Shown here one piece after another: positions 1 to 6,914 of a DNA stretch of 21,385 nt. Source of the stretch: Bryobacterales bacterium (lineage in GTDB: Bacteria; Acidobacteriota; Terriglobia; Bryobacterales; Bryobacteraceae). The notes beneath the pieces were generated by a model. It made no database searches. It saw only the letters and a list, made by a program, of their open reading frames with translations, and had not been told where the DNA came from. A program made the position numbers and the translations under genes. The stretch is taken from positions 1 through 21,385 of the forward strand of contig JAEUQE010000159.1 in the NCBI GenBank assembly GCA_016789785.1. Direction: 5' to 3'. How positions within the stretch are numbered: the stretch's first letter is position 1; every line of letters starts with the position of its first letter.

Positions 1-110
1 TTTCAAATTCAAGGCTCTCTTCTCCATTCAATGTAAAGTGAGCCTTAACCACTTGTCTCAGTTTTGGGGACCAGTCCGCTCAGTAATTAAGACCAGGAAA
101 AGTGTCTCAG
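1..110 (-). mobile_element. probable insertion-sequence end (IS3-like), running off the window
   Basis: Read on the minus strand, this stretch begins TGAGACACTTTTCC at about position 109, just outside the 3' end of the next gene. The heptamer TGAGACA occurs twice in the same orientation (plus-strand TGTCTCA at 54-60 and 103-109), and GACCAG also occurs twice (69-74 and 91-96). Such subterminal repeats are common at transposase-binding IS ends. On the minus strand an ATG at 27-25 opens a frame of nine codons (MEKRALNLK) that leaves the window and could be the start of a transposase. A 5' TG tip suits the IS3 family, but the family call is a guess. The partner end and the target duplication are outside the window. 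Confidence 0.4.
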
Positions 111-165
111 CTATATTGGCACGGAGGGGTGCTTGTCAAAGACCAGAATGCTCTCTAAGTCTGCC

Positions 166-849
166 TTAGCGGGCGGAGACGCGGTATTCCCTTCTCCCGC
201 CACAGAGGCTCTCCTCATAAAGCCATACTGCGTCGCCATAGCTAGCGACGATGCGATTCAGTGCATCAAGGAGCGTTGTATCTTTCAGCGAGTAATCCTT
301 TCCAATCGGTTTCTCGGGAACTCCATTGATCAGGCGAGAAGCCTTTTCGGGGATCACAAGGGATTGCACACCGCCCACGATCCCACGTTGCGCGAGAAAG
401 GTCCTTACGTGGTCGAGGGCGAACAAACGGCTGATCACCGGCCTCGCAAGATCCCTTGTATTCCATTGGTAGGATTCGATTCTAAGTGCCATCACGTCAG
501 GGAGGTTTGTGCGAAGAAAGACATTGACGACACCATCGTTCATCGTCCACGACGAGGAACTGCCCTCGACTATGATGTCGAGCGCACCTCGGAGATCGAG
601 CCCCCACGGCACGAAGATCGACTTTTGCTCTTTTGAGAAGCAATCGCCTGCGGACAATGAGACAATCCCCCCCGGTCGCGCCAGAGCCTTCAGGACCGTT
701 ACCGACGCCCCTAACACTGAAACCTGGTGAAGCTCCAGATTCGAAGTCAGCCGGCGTTCCACCGCGATAGGTTGCGTGGTGTCGCCTTGCGCTCCGAGAG
801 AAGCAGCCGTTGCCATCGGCACGATGATCAGGCGGAATAACCGGTCCAT
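166..849 (-). CDS. secreted protein of unknown function with a duplicated STN-like motif
   Basis: The product is 227 residues. I do not recognise a named family. The ATG at 849 is preferred because it opens directly into a signal peptide (MDRLFRLIIVPMATAASLGA, then Q21). Upstream extension gives an arginine-rich, low-quality sequence that overlaps the divergent peptidase gene. Two segments resemble each other: residues about 84-112 (LRGALDIIVEGSSSSWTMND, followed by GVVNVF) and about 186-225 (LLDALNRIVASYGDAVWLYE, followed by REYRVS). Each has the form leucine-rich helix, then W, then a beta strand. This recalls the short secretin/TonB N-terminal (STN) fold seen in many secreted acidobacterial proteins of unknown role. 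The protein is probably periplasmic or secreted. Only a weak ribosome-binding site is visible. An IS-like end begins about 55 bases past its stop codon, so any original downstream partner may have been displaced. No function can be assigned. Confidence 0.7.
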   Translation of the reverse strand: MDRLFRLIIVPMATAASLGAQGDTTQPIAVERRLTSNLELHQVSVLGASVTVLKALARPGGIVSLSAGDCFSKEQKSIFVPWGLDLRGALDIIVEGSSSSWTMNDGVVNVFLRTNLPDVMALRIESYQWNTRDLARPVISRLFALDHVRTFLAQRGIVGGVQSLVIPEKASRLINGVPEKPIGKDYSLKDTTLLDALNRIVASYGDAVWLYEESLCGGRREYRVSAR

Positions 850-957
850 TGGGCTCACTCGATTTCTTCTACACGCCCAATGACCGTAGCATGACGTACG
901 GGTGCTCGCCAATCCCGGGCGACGTATTGTCGGCAGCCCCACCGCAGACCGGTGCGG

Positions 958-974
958 CCAGTGTCCTACACTGG
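958..974 (+). promoter_or_regulatory. 17-base dyad with embedded -10-like hexamer just before the M1 peptidase start
   Basis: CCAGTGT (958-964) and ACACTGG (968-974) form a perfect 7-base inverted repeat around CCT, ending five bases before the ATG at 980. The right half contains TACACT (967-972), a fair match to a -10 element, placed so that transcription would begin at about the start codon. There is no Shine-Dalgarno sequence. The dyad could be an operator over a leaderless promoter. No good -35 element is visible. Confidence 0.35.
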
Positions 975-979
975 ACTCC

Positions 980-2824
980 ATGCCTCGATTCGACCTCCGA
1001 TGGCCGCTGATCGCACTGGTTGCGATGGCCACCGGCTGCACTGGAGACAAGAAGCCCGTGAATTCTGAAACTGACGCAATCCTGCGCGACATACACTCCT
1101 ACAGCAACCCACAGCAAGTTCGCCAGACGCATCTCGACCTTGATTTGGAAGCCGATTTCGAGAAGAAGGAACTGCGCGGTCACGCGACGCTCACGTTGCG
1201 CCGCGAGGATGCCAAAGCTCCGGTGATTCTCGATACCCGCGGTCTGCGCATACAGAAAGTGGAGACCGCGCCGGCTGCTGGTGACACATTTGAGCAAGCG
1301 AAACACACGCTCGGTGTAGCGGACAAGATCCTCGGTGCGCCGCTCACGGTTGAGTTACCTGCCGGCGCAACCCGCGTCCGCGTGCACTACAGCACCAGCC
1401 CGGAGGCATCGGCGCTACAGTGGCTCGACCCGCCGCAGACCGCGGGCAAGAAGCGTCCTTTCCTGTTCACGCAGTCACAAGCGATTCATGCCCGCAGTTG
1501 GATTCCGTTGCAGGATTCGCCCGGTGTGCGCATGACCTACCGTGCCCGCGTGCGCACGCCGAAGGACCTCATCGCTGTGATGAGTGCGCGGCAGGACTTC
1601 CGCCTCGGCAATCGCAAAGAAGCGCCTACGGGCGACTACACGTTTCGCATGCCGCATGCGATTCCGAGCTACCTTATCGCGCTTGCTGTCGGCGATCTGG
1701 CATCGAAGGAGGTGTCCACGAGGTCGGCGATCTGGGCCGAGCCATCGGTGGTGGATCGCGCCGCCAAGGAGTTCGAAGACACCGAGCGCATGATTCAGGC
1801 CACAGAGAAGCTCTACGGGCCATACGCATGGCTGCGCTATGACATTCTTGTGCTGCCTCCGAGCTTCCCGTTTGGCGGAATGGAGAATCCGCTGTTGACC
1901 TTCGCGACGCCGACCGTGATTGCCGGCGATAAGAGCATGGTGAGTCTGATCGCGCATGAGCTTGCGCATTCGTGGTCGGGGAATCTGGTGACGAACGCGA
2001 CGTGGAGCGACTTCTGGTTGAACGAAGGCTTCACGGTGTATGTGGAGAATCGCATTCAGGAGGCAGTGTATGGCGAGGCACGCGCACGAATGGAAGCCGT
2101 GCTTGGCCGTCAGGAGATGGAAAAGGAACTCGCATCGCTGCCGCCGGCCGATCAGATTCTGCACATCGACTTGAAGGGGCGTGATCCGGATGATGGCGCA
2201 ACCTCCGTGCCTTATGAGAAGGGTGCTCTGTTTCTGAGGCATGTCGAACAGGTGGTGGGCCGCGAAAGATTCGACGCGTTCCTGCTCGCGTATTTCCAGA
2301 AGTTTCGTTTCCAAAGCATCACGACGGCGCAGTTTCGCGAGTATCTGGCGCAGGCGCTGCCTGAAGCGATGACGAAGGTGCCTGTGGAAGAGTGGTTGAC
2401 GAAGCCTGGCATTCCCGCATCCGCGCCGCGTGTGGTGTCGGATGAACTCGACAAGGTGAAGGCGAATGCGACGAAGGCGGATACGGCCGGGTGGACCACG
2501 CAACACTGGCTGCACTTCCTTCGCATGCAGCCGAAGGATGCGGATCTTGCTGCTCTCGATCGCACGTTCGGCTTCACGAGGTCAGGGAATGCGGAGATCC
2601 TCACCGAGTGGTTGTGCATGGCGATCCGTGCCAACTACAAGCCCGCCGAGGCGCGCACGCGCGAGTTTCTGATGTCGGTGGGACGGCGCAAGTTCCTCAA
2701 GCCCATCTACGAAGAACTTGTGAAGACGCCGGAAGGCAAGGCGCGAGCACAGTCGATCTTCGCGGAGGCGAAGGCCGGGTATCATCCGATTTCGGCGTCG
2801 ACGATTGCGGCGATTGTGAAGTAG
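980..2824 (+). CDS. M1-family zinc aminopeptidase lipoprotein (leukotriene A4 hydrolase-like)
   Basis: This is a 614-residue metallopeptidase expected to remove N-terminal residues from peptides at the cell envelope. The ATG at 980 opens a lipoprotein signal peptide ending MATGC, with the lipidated cysteine at residue 20. An upstream ATG at 902 would bury this signal and was rejected. The M1 signature is complete: substrate-binding GGMEN at 299-303; zinc site HELAH at 326-330 with the third ligand Glu349 in WLNEGF; and the proton-donor Tyr412 in VPYEKG. The last ~140 residues match the helical C-terminal domain of leukotriene A4 hydrolase, and the overall length (about 610) fits that subgroup. 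Epoxide hydrolase activity is not implied, since many bacterial members act only as aminopeptidases. It is transcribed divergently from the unknown secreted protein across 130 bases and stands alone on its strand. Confidence 0.93.
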   Translation: MPRFDLRWPLIALVAMATGCTGDKKPVNSETDAILRDIHSYSNPQQVRQTHLDLDLEADFEKKELRGHATLTLRREDAKAPVILDTRGLRIQKVETAPAAGDTFEQAKHTLGVADKILGAPLTVELPAGATRVRVHYSTSPEASALQWLDPPQTAGKKRPFLFTQSQAIHARSWIPLQDSPGVRMTYRARVRTPKDLIAVMSARQDFRLGNRKEAPTGDYTFRMPHAIPSYLIALAVGDLASKEVSTRSAIWAEPSVVDRAAKEFEDTERMIQATEKLYGPYAWLRYDILVLPPSFPFGGMENPLLTFATPTVIAGDKSMVSLIAHELAHSWSGNLVTNATWSDFWLNEGFTVYVENRIQEAVYGEARARMEAVLGRQEMEKELASLPPADQILHIDLKGRDPDDGATSVPYEKGALFLRHVEQVVGRERFDAFLLAYFQKFRFQSITTAQFREYLAQALPEAMTKVPVEEWLTKPGIPASAPRVVSDELDKVKANATKADTAGWTTQHWLHFLRMQPKDADLAALDRTFGFTRSGNAEILTEWLCMAIRANYKPAEARTREFLMSVGRRKFLKPIYEELVKTPEGKARAQSIFAEAKAGYHPISASTIAAIVK

Positions 2825-2889
2825 CACGAGCTAGTGTTTCCAGGCGTGAACAATGGATGGCTTCCGCCGCAACGAGCTTCGGAAGCGGC

Positions 2890-2918
2890 AAAAAAGGCTT
2901 CCCCTTGAGAGGGGAAGC
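2890..2918 (-). terminator. rho-independent terminator for the BACON-repeat gene
   Basis: A perfect 9-base stem, GCTTCCCCT (2897-2905) paired with AGGGGAAGC (2910-2918), closes a 4-base loop. On the minus strand it is followed by one C and six T (plus-strand A at 2890-2895). It lies 69 bases beyond the minus-strand stop at 2987. On the plus strand no T run follows, so termination of the peptidase transcript here is less certain. GGAAGC at 2881-2886 can also pair with GCTTCC at 2897-2902, giving a competing fold. Confidence 0.75.
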
Positions 2919-2940
2919 GGCAGGCAGGAGTGCCTGCGCT
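2916..2940. repeat. REP-like intergenic hairpin
   Basis: GCAGGCA (2920-2926) and TGCCTGC (2931-2937) form a 7-base stem with a GGAG loop. AGC (2916-2918) and GCT (2938-2940) extend it past a single bulged G. It abuts the terminator hairpin in the convergent spacer and has no T run on either strand. Its compact shape and position between convergent genes suggest a dispersed palindromic repeat, but only one copy is present here. Confidence 0.4.
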
Positions 2941-2986
2941 ACGGCAGCAGCACGGCGCCAAGATGCAAGACTGAAATGCATTGGAG

Positions 2987-5900
2987 CTAGTACGGGGCGA
3001 AGTAGCCTGCGATCTCGAGCACGACATGAGTGTGCCGGAACGCATACACCACTACGCTCCCTCCGCTGCCCGCAGGCACCAGGAAGCCGCTGCTGACGGT
3101 TTGCCCTTCGAACGCGTTGATCACCGAAGCGTTCGGTTGTGACTGGCCCGACGGCCACACGGTGAGGAATGGCATTGCCGAACCCGCCGGCATTACGGAG
3201 GCGTTCAGTGCATAGGCTCTCGCCGTGGGGGGGACTGCGCATCCGGTGTGCGAGGGAATTGGAATGGTGCGTTGTGCCTGATCGTCGAACATCGGCCCGC
3301 CGAACATGCCCGTGCCGTTGCTTGTATCCACCACGCGGCACTGCCGCAACGGATAGAAGAAGAGGCCGTTGACGCCGTCATCGGGCGCGAAGTAGCCATT
3401 GATGTCGACGATGACATCGGTGTGGTTGAACGGGAACAGGCTCACGCTACCGTCGCTGCTCGCCGGCAGGATCACGCTGTTGGCGAGTGTCCTTGCGTTG
3501 GGCGAGTTGATGCTCGATACGTTGGGCTGTGTTCCGCCCGCGGGCCATGCCGTCAGAAACGCCAGTGGATTCGACGGGACAACGGTCAGTGTGACCGAGT
3601 AGGCGGAAGCGCCCGGAGGAATCTGGCAGTAGGGCGTCGATGGGAACCGGAAGTCACGGCGTTGCTGGGCCACAAGCGAAGGAGGACCGAAGGGCCCCGC
3701 CTGCGGCCGGTACGGCGCTCTGGTGTCGATGACGCGGCATGGCGTGAGCGGATAGAACGCGAGGTTCGACTCTCTTGTGTCGTCGGTGAAGTAGCCGCTG
3801 ATGTCGATGATGACATCCGTCGCGTTCGAGGCATACATGCTGACCGCGCCGCCATTGCCTGCTGCGACAATCGCGGAGTTCGCAACGATCAGGCCGTCCT
3901 GCGAGCGTACGGTGTAGAACTGCGGCATTGGATCGCCACCAGGGAACACGGTGACATAGTCCACTGGCCCCTTGGGTTGCAGCGTGACGTTCAACACGAA
4001 GGCGCGGGCACTCGCCGGAATCGCGCGGCAGACGTTGGATGAGGAAGGCACGAAGGTGCGAGTCTCCCCGGTTGCCAGGAAGGGCGGACCGAACGGTCCC
4101 GTGCGGCCTTCGAAGTTGTATTCCGCGCGGGTCTCCACCAGACGGCACGGAGCAATGGTCACCAGCCGCGTGGGCGTGGACGGGTTCACCGTCTGCTGAA
4201 TGTTCACTGTCTGGCCGCCGACGTTGATCGCGGTGCTTCGCGTTGCCGTGCTTGCACTGGCCGCGACGGAGAAGTTGATCACCGTGGAGCCGGCGCCGCT
4301 CATCTGTCCGAAGGTGACCCAGGAAGACGGGTTGCTTAGTGTCCACGCGCAGTCCGCGCGGCTTGCTGTGAGTTGGATGGTGCCGCTGCCTCCGCCTTGG
4401 CCGAACGTCGTGTTGCTGATGTTCAGCGTAAAGGTGCAGGATTCGGACGGATCCTGTGTCACGGTCACTGTCTGGCCACCGATCACGACGGTGGCGCTCC
4501 TTGCGGGGCCTGTGTTGGCCTGTCCAGTGAAGGAGATGGACGTGGTGCCTCGCCCGCTTTGCGGATTGATGCCGAGCCAGGGCGGCAGATTGGAAGCACT
4601 CCATGTGCAGTCGGGCATGTTCGTGGCGAGGGTGACTCCCTGGACGCCGTCCATCAATGAGCCCGCTGCATTCAGTCGAAGCGTGCTTCGATCCAGACTG
4701 TAAGTGCACGATCCCGGAGGCTGCTGGGTGACCACAACGGCTTGTCCGCCGATCTGCAGCGTTGCGACGCGGCTGGTAGCGCCTTCGTTGGCGGTGAGGG
4801 ATAGCGAAACCGTGCCTGATCCTGTGCCGTTTGATGGTGACGCCTGGAGCCACCCCGGCAAGCCCTGGACAGACCAAGTGCATGCAGTTGCGCTTGCGCT
4901 CACCGTGATGCTCCGCTGAGACGGAGTGGAGTCCGTGACAATGTTCATCGGACTCACAGTGAAGGTGCAGTGCATCGGATTCTGCGACACCAGAATTGAG
5001 ATTCCGGCAATCGTCACCATCGCGGATCGCGCGGTGGTGTCTGTGAGAACCAAAGCTTGCAGCACGGGCGTTGCGCTGCCCGAACCGGTGGACGGGTGAA
5101 GGGTGATCCATGACGGCGCCGAAGCGGACCAAGTACAGTCGCTGCGGCTCGTGGCAAGGGAGATCTGCCGGGCGCCGCCATTTTGATCAAACGTCATGCT
5201 TGTGGGCGTCACCGAGTAGGAACAGGGTTGCTGGCCTTCTTGCGTGACACTGATGGTCTGGCCGGCCACCCGGATCACGCCACTGCGCGCGGATGTGCCG
5301 GTATTCGCGGCAGCAGTGAATGTGAGCGCTCTTGTCCCCGTGCCACTTGCGACGTCCGGATTGATCCACGACGGTCTTTCCGTGACGTTCCATGCGCAAC
5401 TGGGACTGCTTGTTGTCAGCCCTACCATGCGGGGACCGCCCTGCGCAGTGTATTGGAGCGAGTTGGTGGTCAGCCCGTAGGTGCATGCGCCGTCCTGGCT
5501 GACGGAGATGCTTTGACCCGCGATCTGCAACGTTGCCTGGCGTGGGGGTGGGTTGACGTTTGGCAGCACGGTGATGCCCACGTTGCCTCCGGTATTGCCG
5601 CTGCCTCCGGTGATCGATATCCAACTTGGCGCACCGTTGACCGTGGTCCAGGCGCAGCCCTGTGTGATGGCCAGCGATACCGTGCCAGTGCCTCCAGCCG
5701 CTGGAAAATTGAGGGGATTCGGGTTCGGCACCAGCAAAGGCACGCAGCCCGCCTGTGTGATCGGGATTTCCGCGACCGTGCCAATATCGGGATCGAGAAT
5801 GCGCAGTGTTGTGCCGCGGGATGCCTGTGGCGCCACCAGCGGATCGGCGCTCACTTGCATTGTGCCCGGACCCATCGTGTCGGGAGCGGAGAGATGCAGC

Positions 5901-6580
5901 CAGGAAATGACGAGATTCGGAAGCGCCCAGTCGCAACTTGAGGAGTTGGTGCTGATGCTTACCGGCACCGCCGCTCCCGTTGGTGAGATCGTCACACTCG
6001 CGGGCGTAGCCTCATATCTGCATCCGTAGAGCGATCCCTCCACCAGCAGACCCGTCGGGCCCTGTGTACCGTTCGTAACCACCACCTTCATCGTCGGGTT
6101 GCCGGAACCATTCCACTTGACGACTGCCGAATACTGCCCGGACAACGCTGTGAATCCTTGCCCGGAGGGCGTGCAGTCGCCTGTGCATGTCAGGTCCTCG
6201 AACGCCACCGCATATCGATCATCCGCGGCGACGCGATACCGGATGGCGACGGGGTGGTTTGCCCTCAGCATTTCGCTCAGGTTCAGGAAGTACGCGTAGT
6301 CGCCGGCGGGCTGCTCCCAGGTGGTACGTCCAACCCACTGCGTTCCCGAGGCAGCAGTCACCCAGGGGCTTCCATAGGTGCCTTCCTTTGCTTCGAGGAT
6401 TACCAGTCTCCCGGAAAACATCCCGAAGTAACTCCACTTCGCGCTTGGGGCCGATCCAAAAGTCGTGCTTGCCGTGGCTCCGGTGCTGATGTTGAACTTC
6501 ACCTCCGCATGCACACTTTGACAGATAAGCGGCAGGATGAGAATCCAGGAGAACCTTCCAATCCATCCGTGTAGAGACAT
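2987..6580 (-). CDS. large secreted multi-BACON-repeat protein with three C-terminal DTR/GYF repeats
   Basis: The product is 1197 residues. The ATG at 6580 is chosen because it follows a strong GGAGG and opens a signal peptide (residues 1-25, ending SVHA). The frame stays open a further 315 bases upstream, but that part is arginine-rich and non-secretory. Residues 26-186 look like a beta-sandwich module (WVTAASGTQWVG, PAGDY, AADDRYAV, PTGLLVEG) of the kind seen in secreted PEP-CTERM-type proteins. Seven BACON-like repeats follow at about 187-278, 279-365, 366-452, 453-537, 538-624, 625-714 and 715-804. Most read C-x3 early, then CxW, then SW or PW, ending in a (G)GQ-x3-V-x2 strand. Three ~125-residue repeats end the protein (805-940, 941-1073, 1074-1197), each with PCR/QCR, V(I)DTR-like and GYF motifs. 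BACON domains are linked to carbohydrate or mucin binding. A cell-surface adhesion or matrix role is inferred. There is no enzyme domain and no obvious anchor. Confidence 0.85.
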   Translation of the reverse strand: MSLHGWIGRFSWILILPLICQSVHAEVKFNISTGATASTTFGSAPSAKWSYFGMFSGRLVILEAKEGTYGSPWVTAASGTQWVGRTTWEQPAGDYAYFLNLSEMLRANHPVAIRYRVAADDRYAVAFEDLTCTGDCTPSGQGFTALSGQYSAVVKWNGSGNPTMKVVVTNGTQGPTGLLVEGSLYGCRYEATPASVTISPTGAAVPVSISTNSSSCDWALPNLVISWLHLSAPDTMGPGTMQVSADPLVAPQASRGTTLRILDPDIGTVAEIPITQAGCVPLLVPNPNPLNFPAAGGTGTVSLAITQGCAWTTVNGAPSWISITGGSGNTGGNVGITVLPNVNPPPRQATLQIAGQSISVSQDGACTYGLTTNSLQYTAQGGPRMVGLTTSSPSCAWNVTERPSWINPDVASGTGTRALTFTAAANTGTSARSGVIRVAGQTISVTQEGQQPCSYSVTPTSMTFDQNGGARQISLATSRSDCTWSASAPSWITLHPSTGSGSATPVLQALVLTDTTARSAMVTIAGISILVSQNPMHCTFTVSPMNIVTDSTPSQRSITVSASATACTWSVQGLPGWLQASPSNGTGSGTVSLSLTANEGATSRVATLQIGGQAVVVTQQPPGSCTYSLDRSTLRLNAAGSLMDGVQGVTLATNMPDCTWSASNLPPWLGINPQSGRGTTSISFTGQANTGPARSATVVIGGQTVTVTQDPSESCTFTLNISNTTFGQGGGSGTIQLTASRADCAWTLSNPSSWVTFGQMSGAGSTVINFSVAASASTATRSTAINVGGQTVNIQQTVNPSTPTRLVTIAPCRLVETRAEYNFEGRTGPFGPPFLATGETRTFVPSSSNVCRAIPASARAFVLNVTLQPKGPVDYVTVFPGGDPMPQFYTVRSQDGLIVANSAIVAAGNGGAVSMYASNATDVIIDISGYFTDDTRESNLAFYPLTPCRVIDTRAPYRPQAGPFGPPSLVAQQRRDFRFPSTPYCQIPPGASAYSVTLTVVPSNPLAFLTAWPAGGTQPNVSSINSPNARTLANSVILPASSDGSVSLFPFNHTDVIVDINGYFAPDDGVNGLFFYPLRQCRVVDTSNGTGMFGGPMFDDQAQRTIPIPSHTGCAVPPTARAYALNASVMPAGSAMPFLTVWPSGQSQPNASVINAFEGQTVSSGFLVPAGSGGSVVVYAFRHTHVVLEIAGYFAPY

Positions 6581-6914
6581 GAAGACAACCCTCCTCTTCC
6601 GCGCACGCGGTTCCGGCGCGCCGGCCCTACGGGCTCCACGGTACTCGCGGCCATCACGCCTGTTTCGTATGTAATCCAGTTCACTCAAAACCACCGAACG
6701 ACAAGCTGCGCCAACCCCACGACACGGCGCGACAAAGAGAGCCAATGCGGTGGTCCCTTGCACTTGAGAAAAATTCAACGTAGTCTCTGGGTAGCTCTGA
6801 GGCGATCGTGCTCCCGCCAGAAGCCACGGACGGCTTCTGGAAAGCACTGGGGCGCTCGCCGCGCCGGAGACGTTTGCCGCGCAGCCAGCGCTCATGAAGC
6901 CGGGCAGGTGAGCG
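6581..6914. promoter_or_regulatory. 334-base divergent spacer, presumed promoters of the BACON and HTH/TPR genes
   Basis: No credible gene is seen here. Next to 6580 lies the ribosome-binding site of the BACON gene (minus-strand GGAGG). A 12-base self-palindrome CCGGCGCGCCGG lies at 6613-6624, and a 9-base perfect inverted repeat at 6817-6840 (listed separately). No convincing -35/-10 pair stands out on either strand. Confidence 0.5.
6817..6840. repeat. perfect 9-base inverted repeat, possible operator
   Basis: CCAGAAGCC (6817-6825) and GGCTTCTGG (6832-6840) are exact complements around ACGGAC. The dyad lies 75 bases upstream of the HTH/TPR start and 237 bases upstream of the BACON gene start. 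There is no T run on either side, so it is not a terminator. A binding site for the adjacent HTH protein is a plausible guess. Confidence 0.4.

Noticed and set aside
902..979. Upstream ATG for the M1 peptidase at 902
   Set aside because: The extra 26 residues precede a clear lipoprotein signal peptide that must be N-terminal.
6613..6624. 12-base self-palindrome CCGGCGCGCCGG as a regulator site
   Set aside because: Pure GC palindromes arise often by chance in DNA of this composition, and it has no partner copy here.
6817..6840. The perfect hairpin considered as a terminator
   Set aside because: No T run follows on either strand and it lies upstream of both divergent genes, so an operator is more likely.
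6581..6895. N-terminal extension of the BACON-repeat protein to 6895
   Set aside because: The extension is arginine-rich and would bury the signal peptide. The ATG at 6580 has GGAGG at the right distance.
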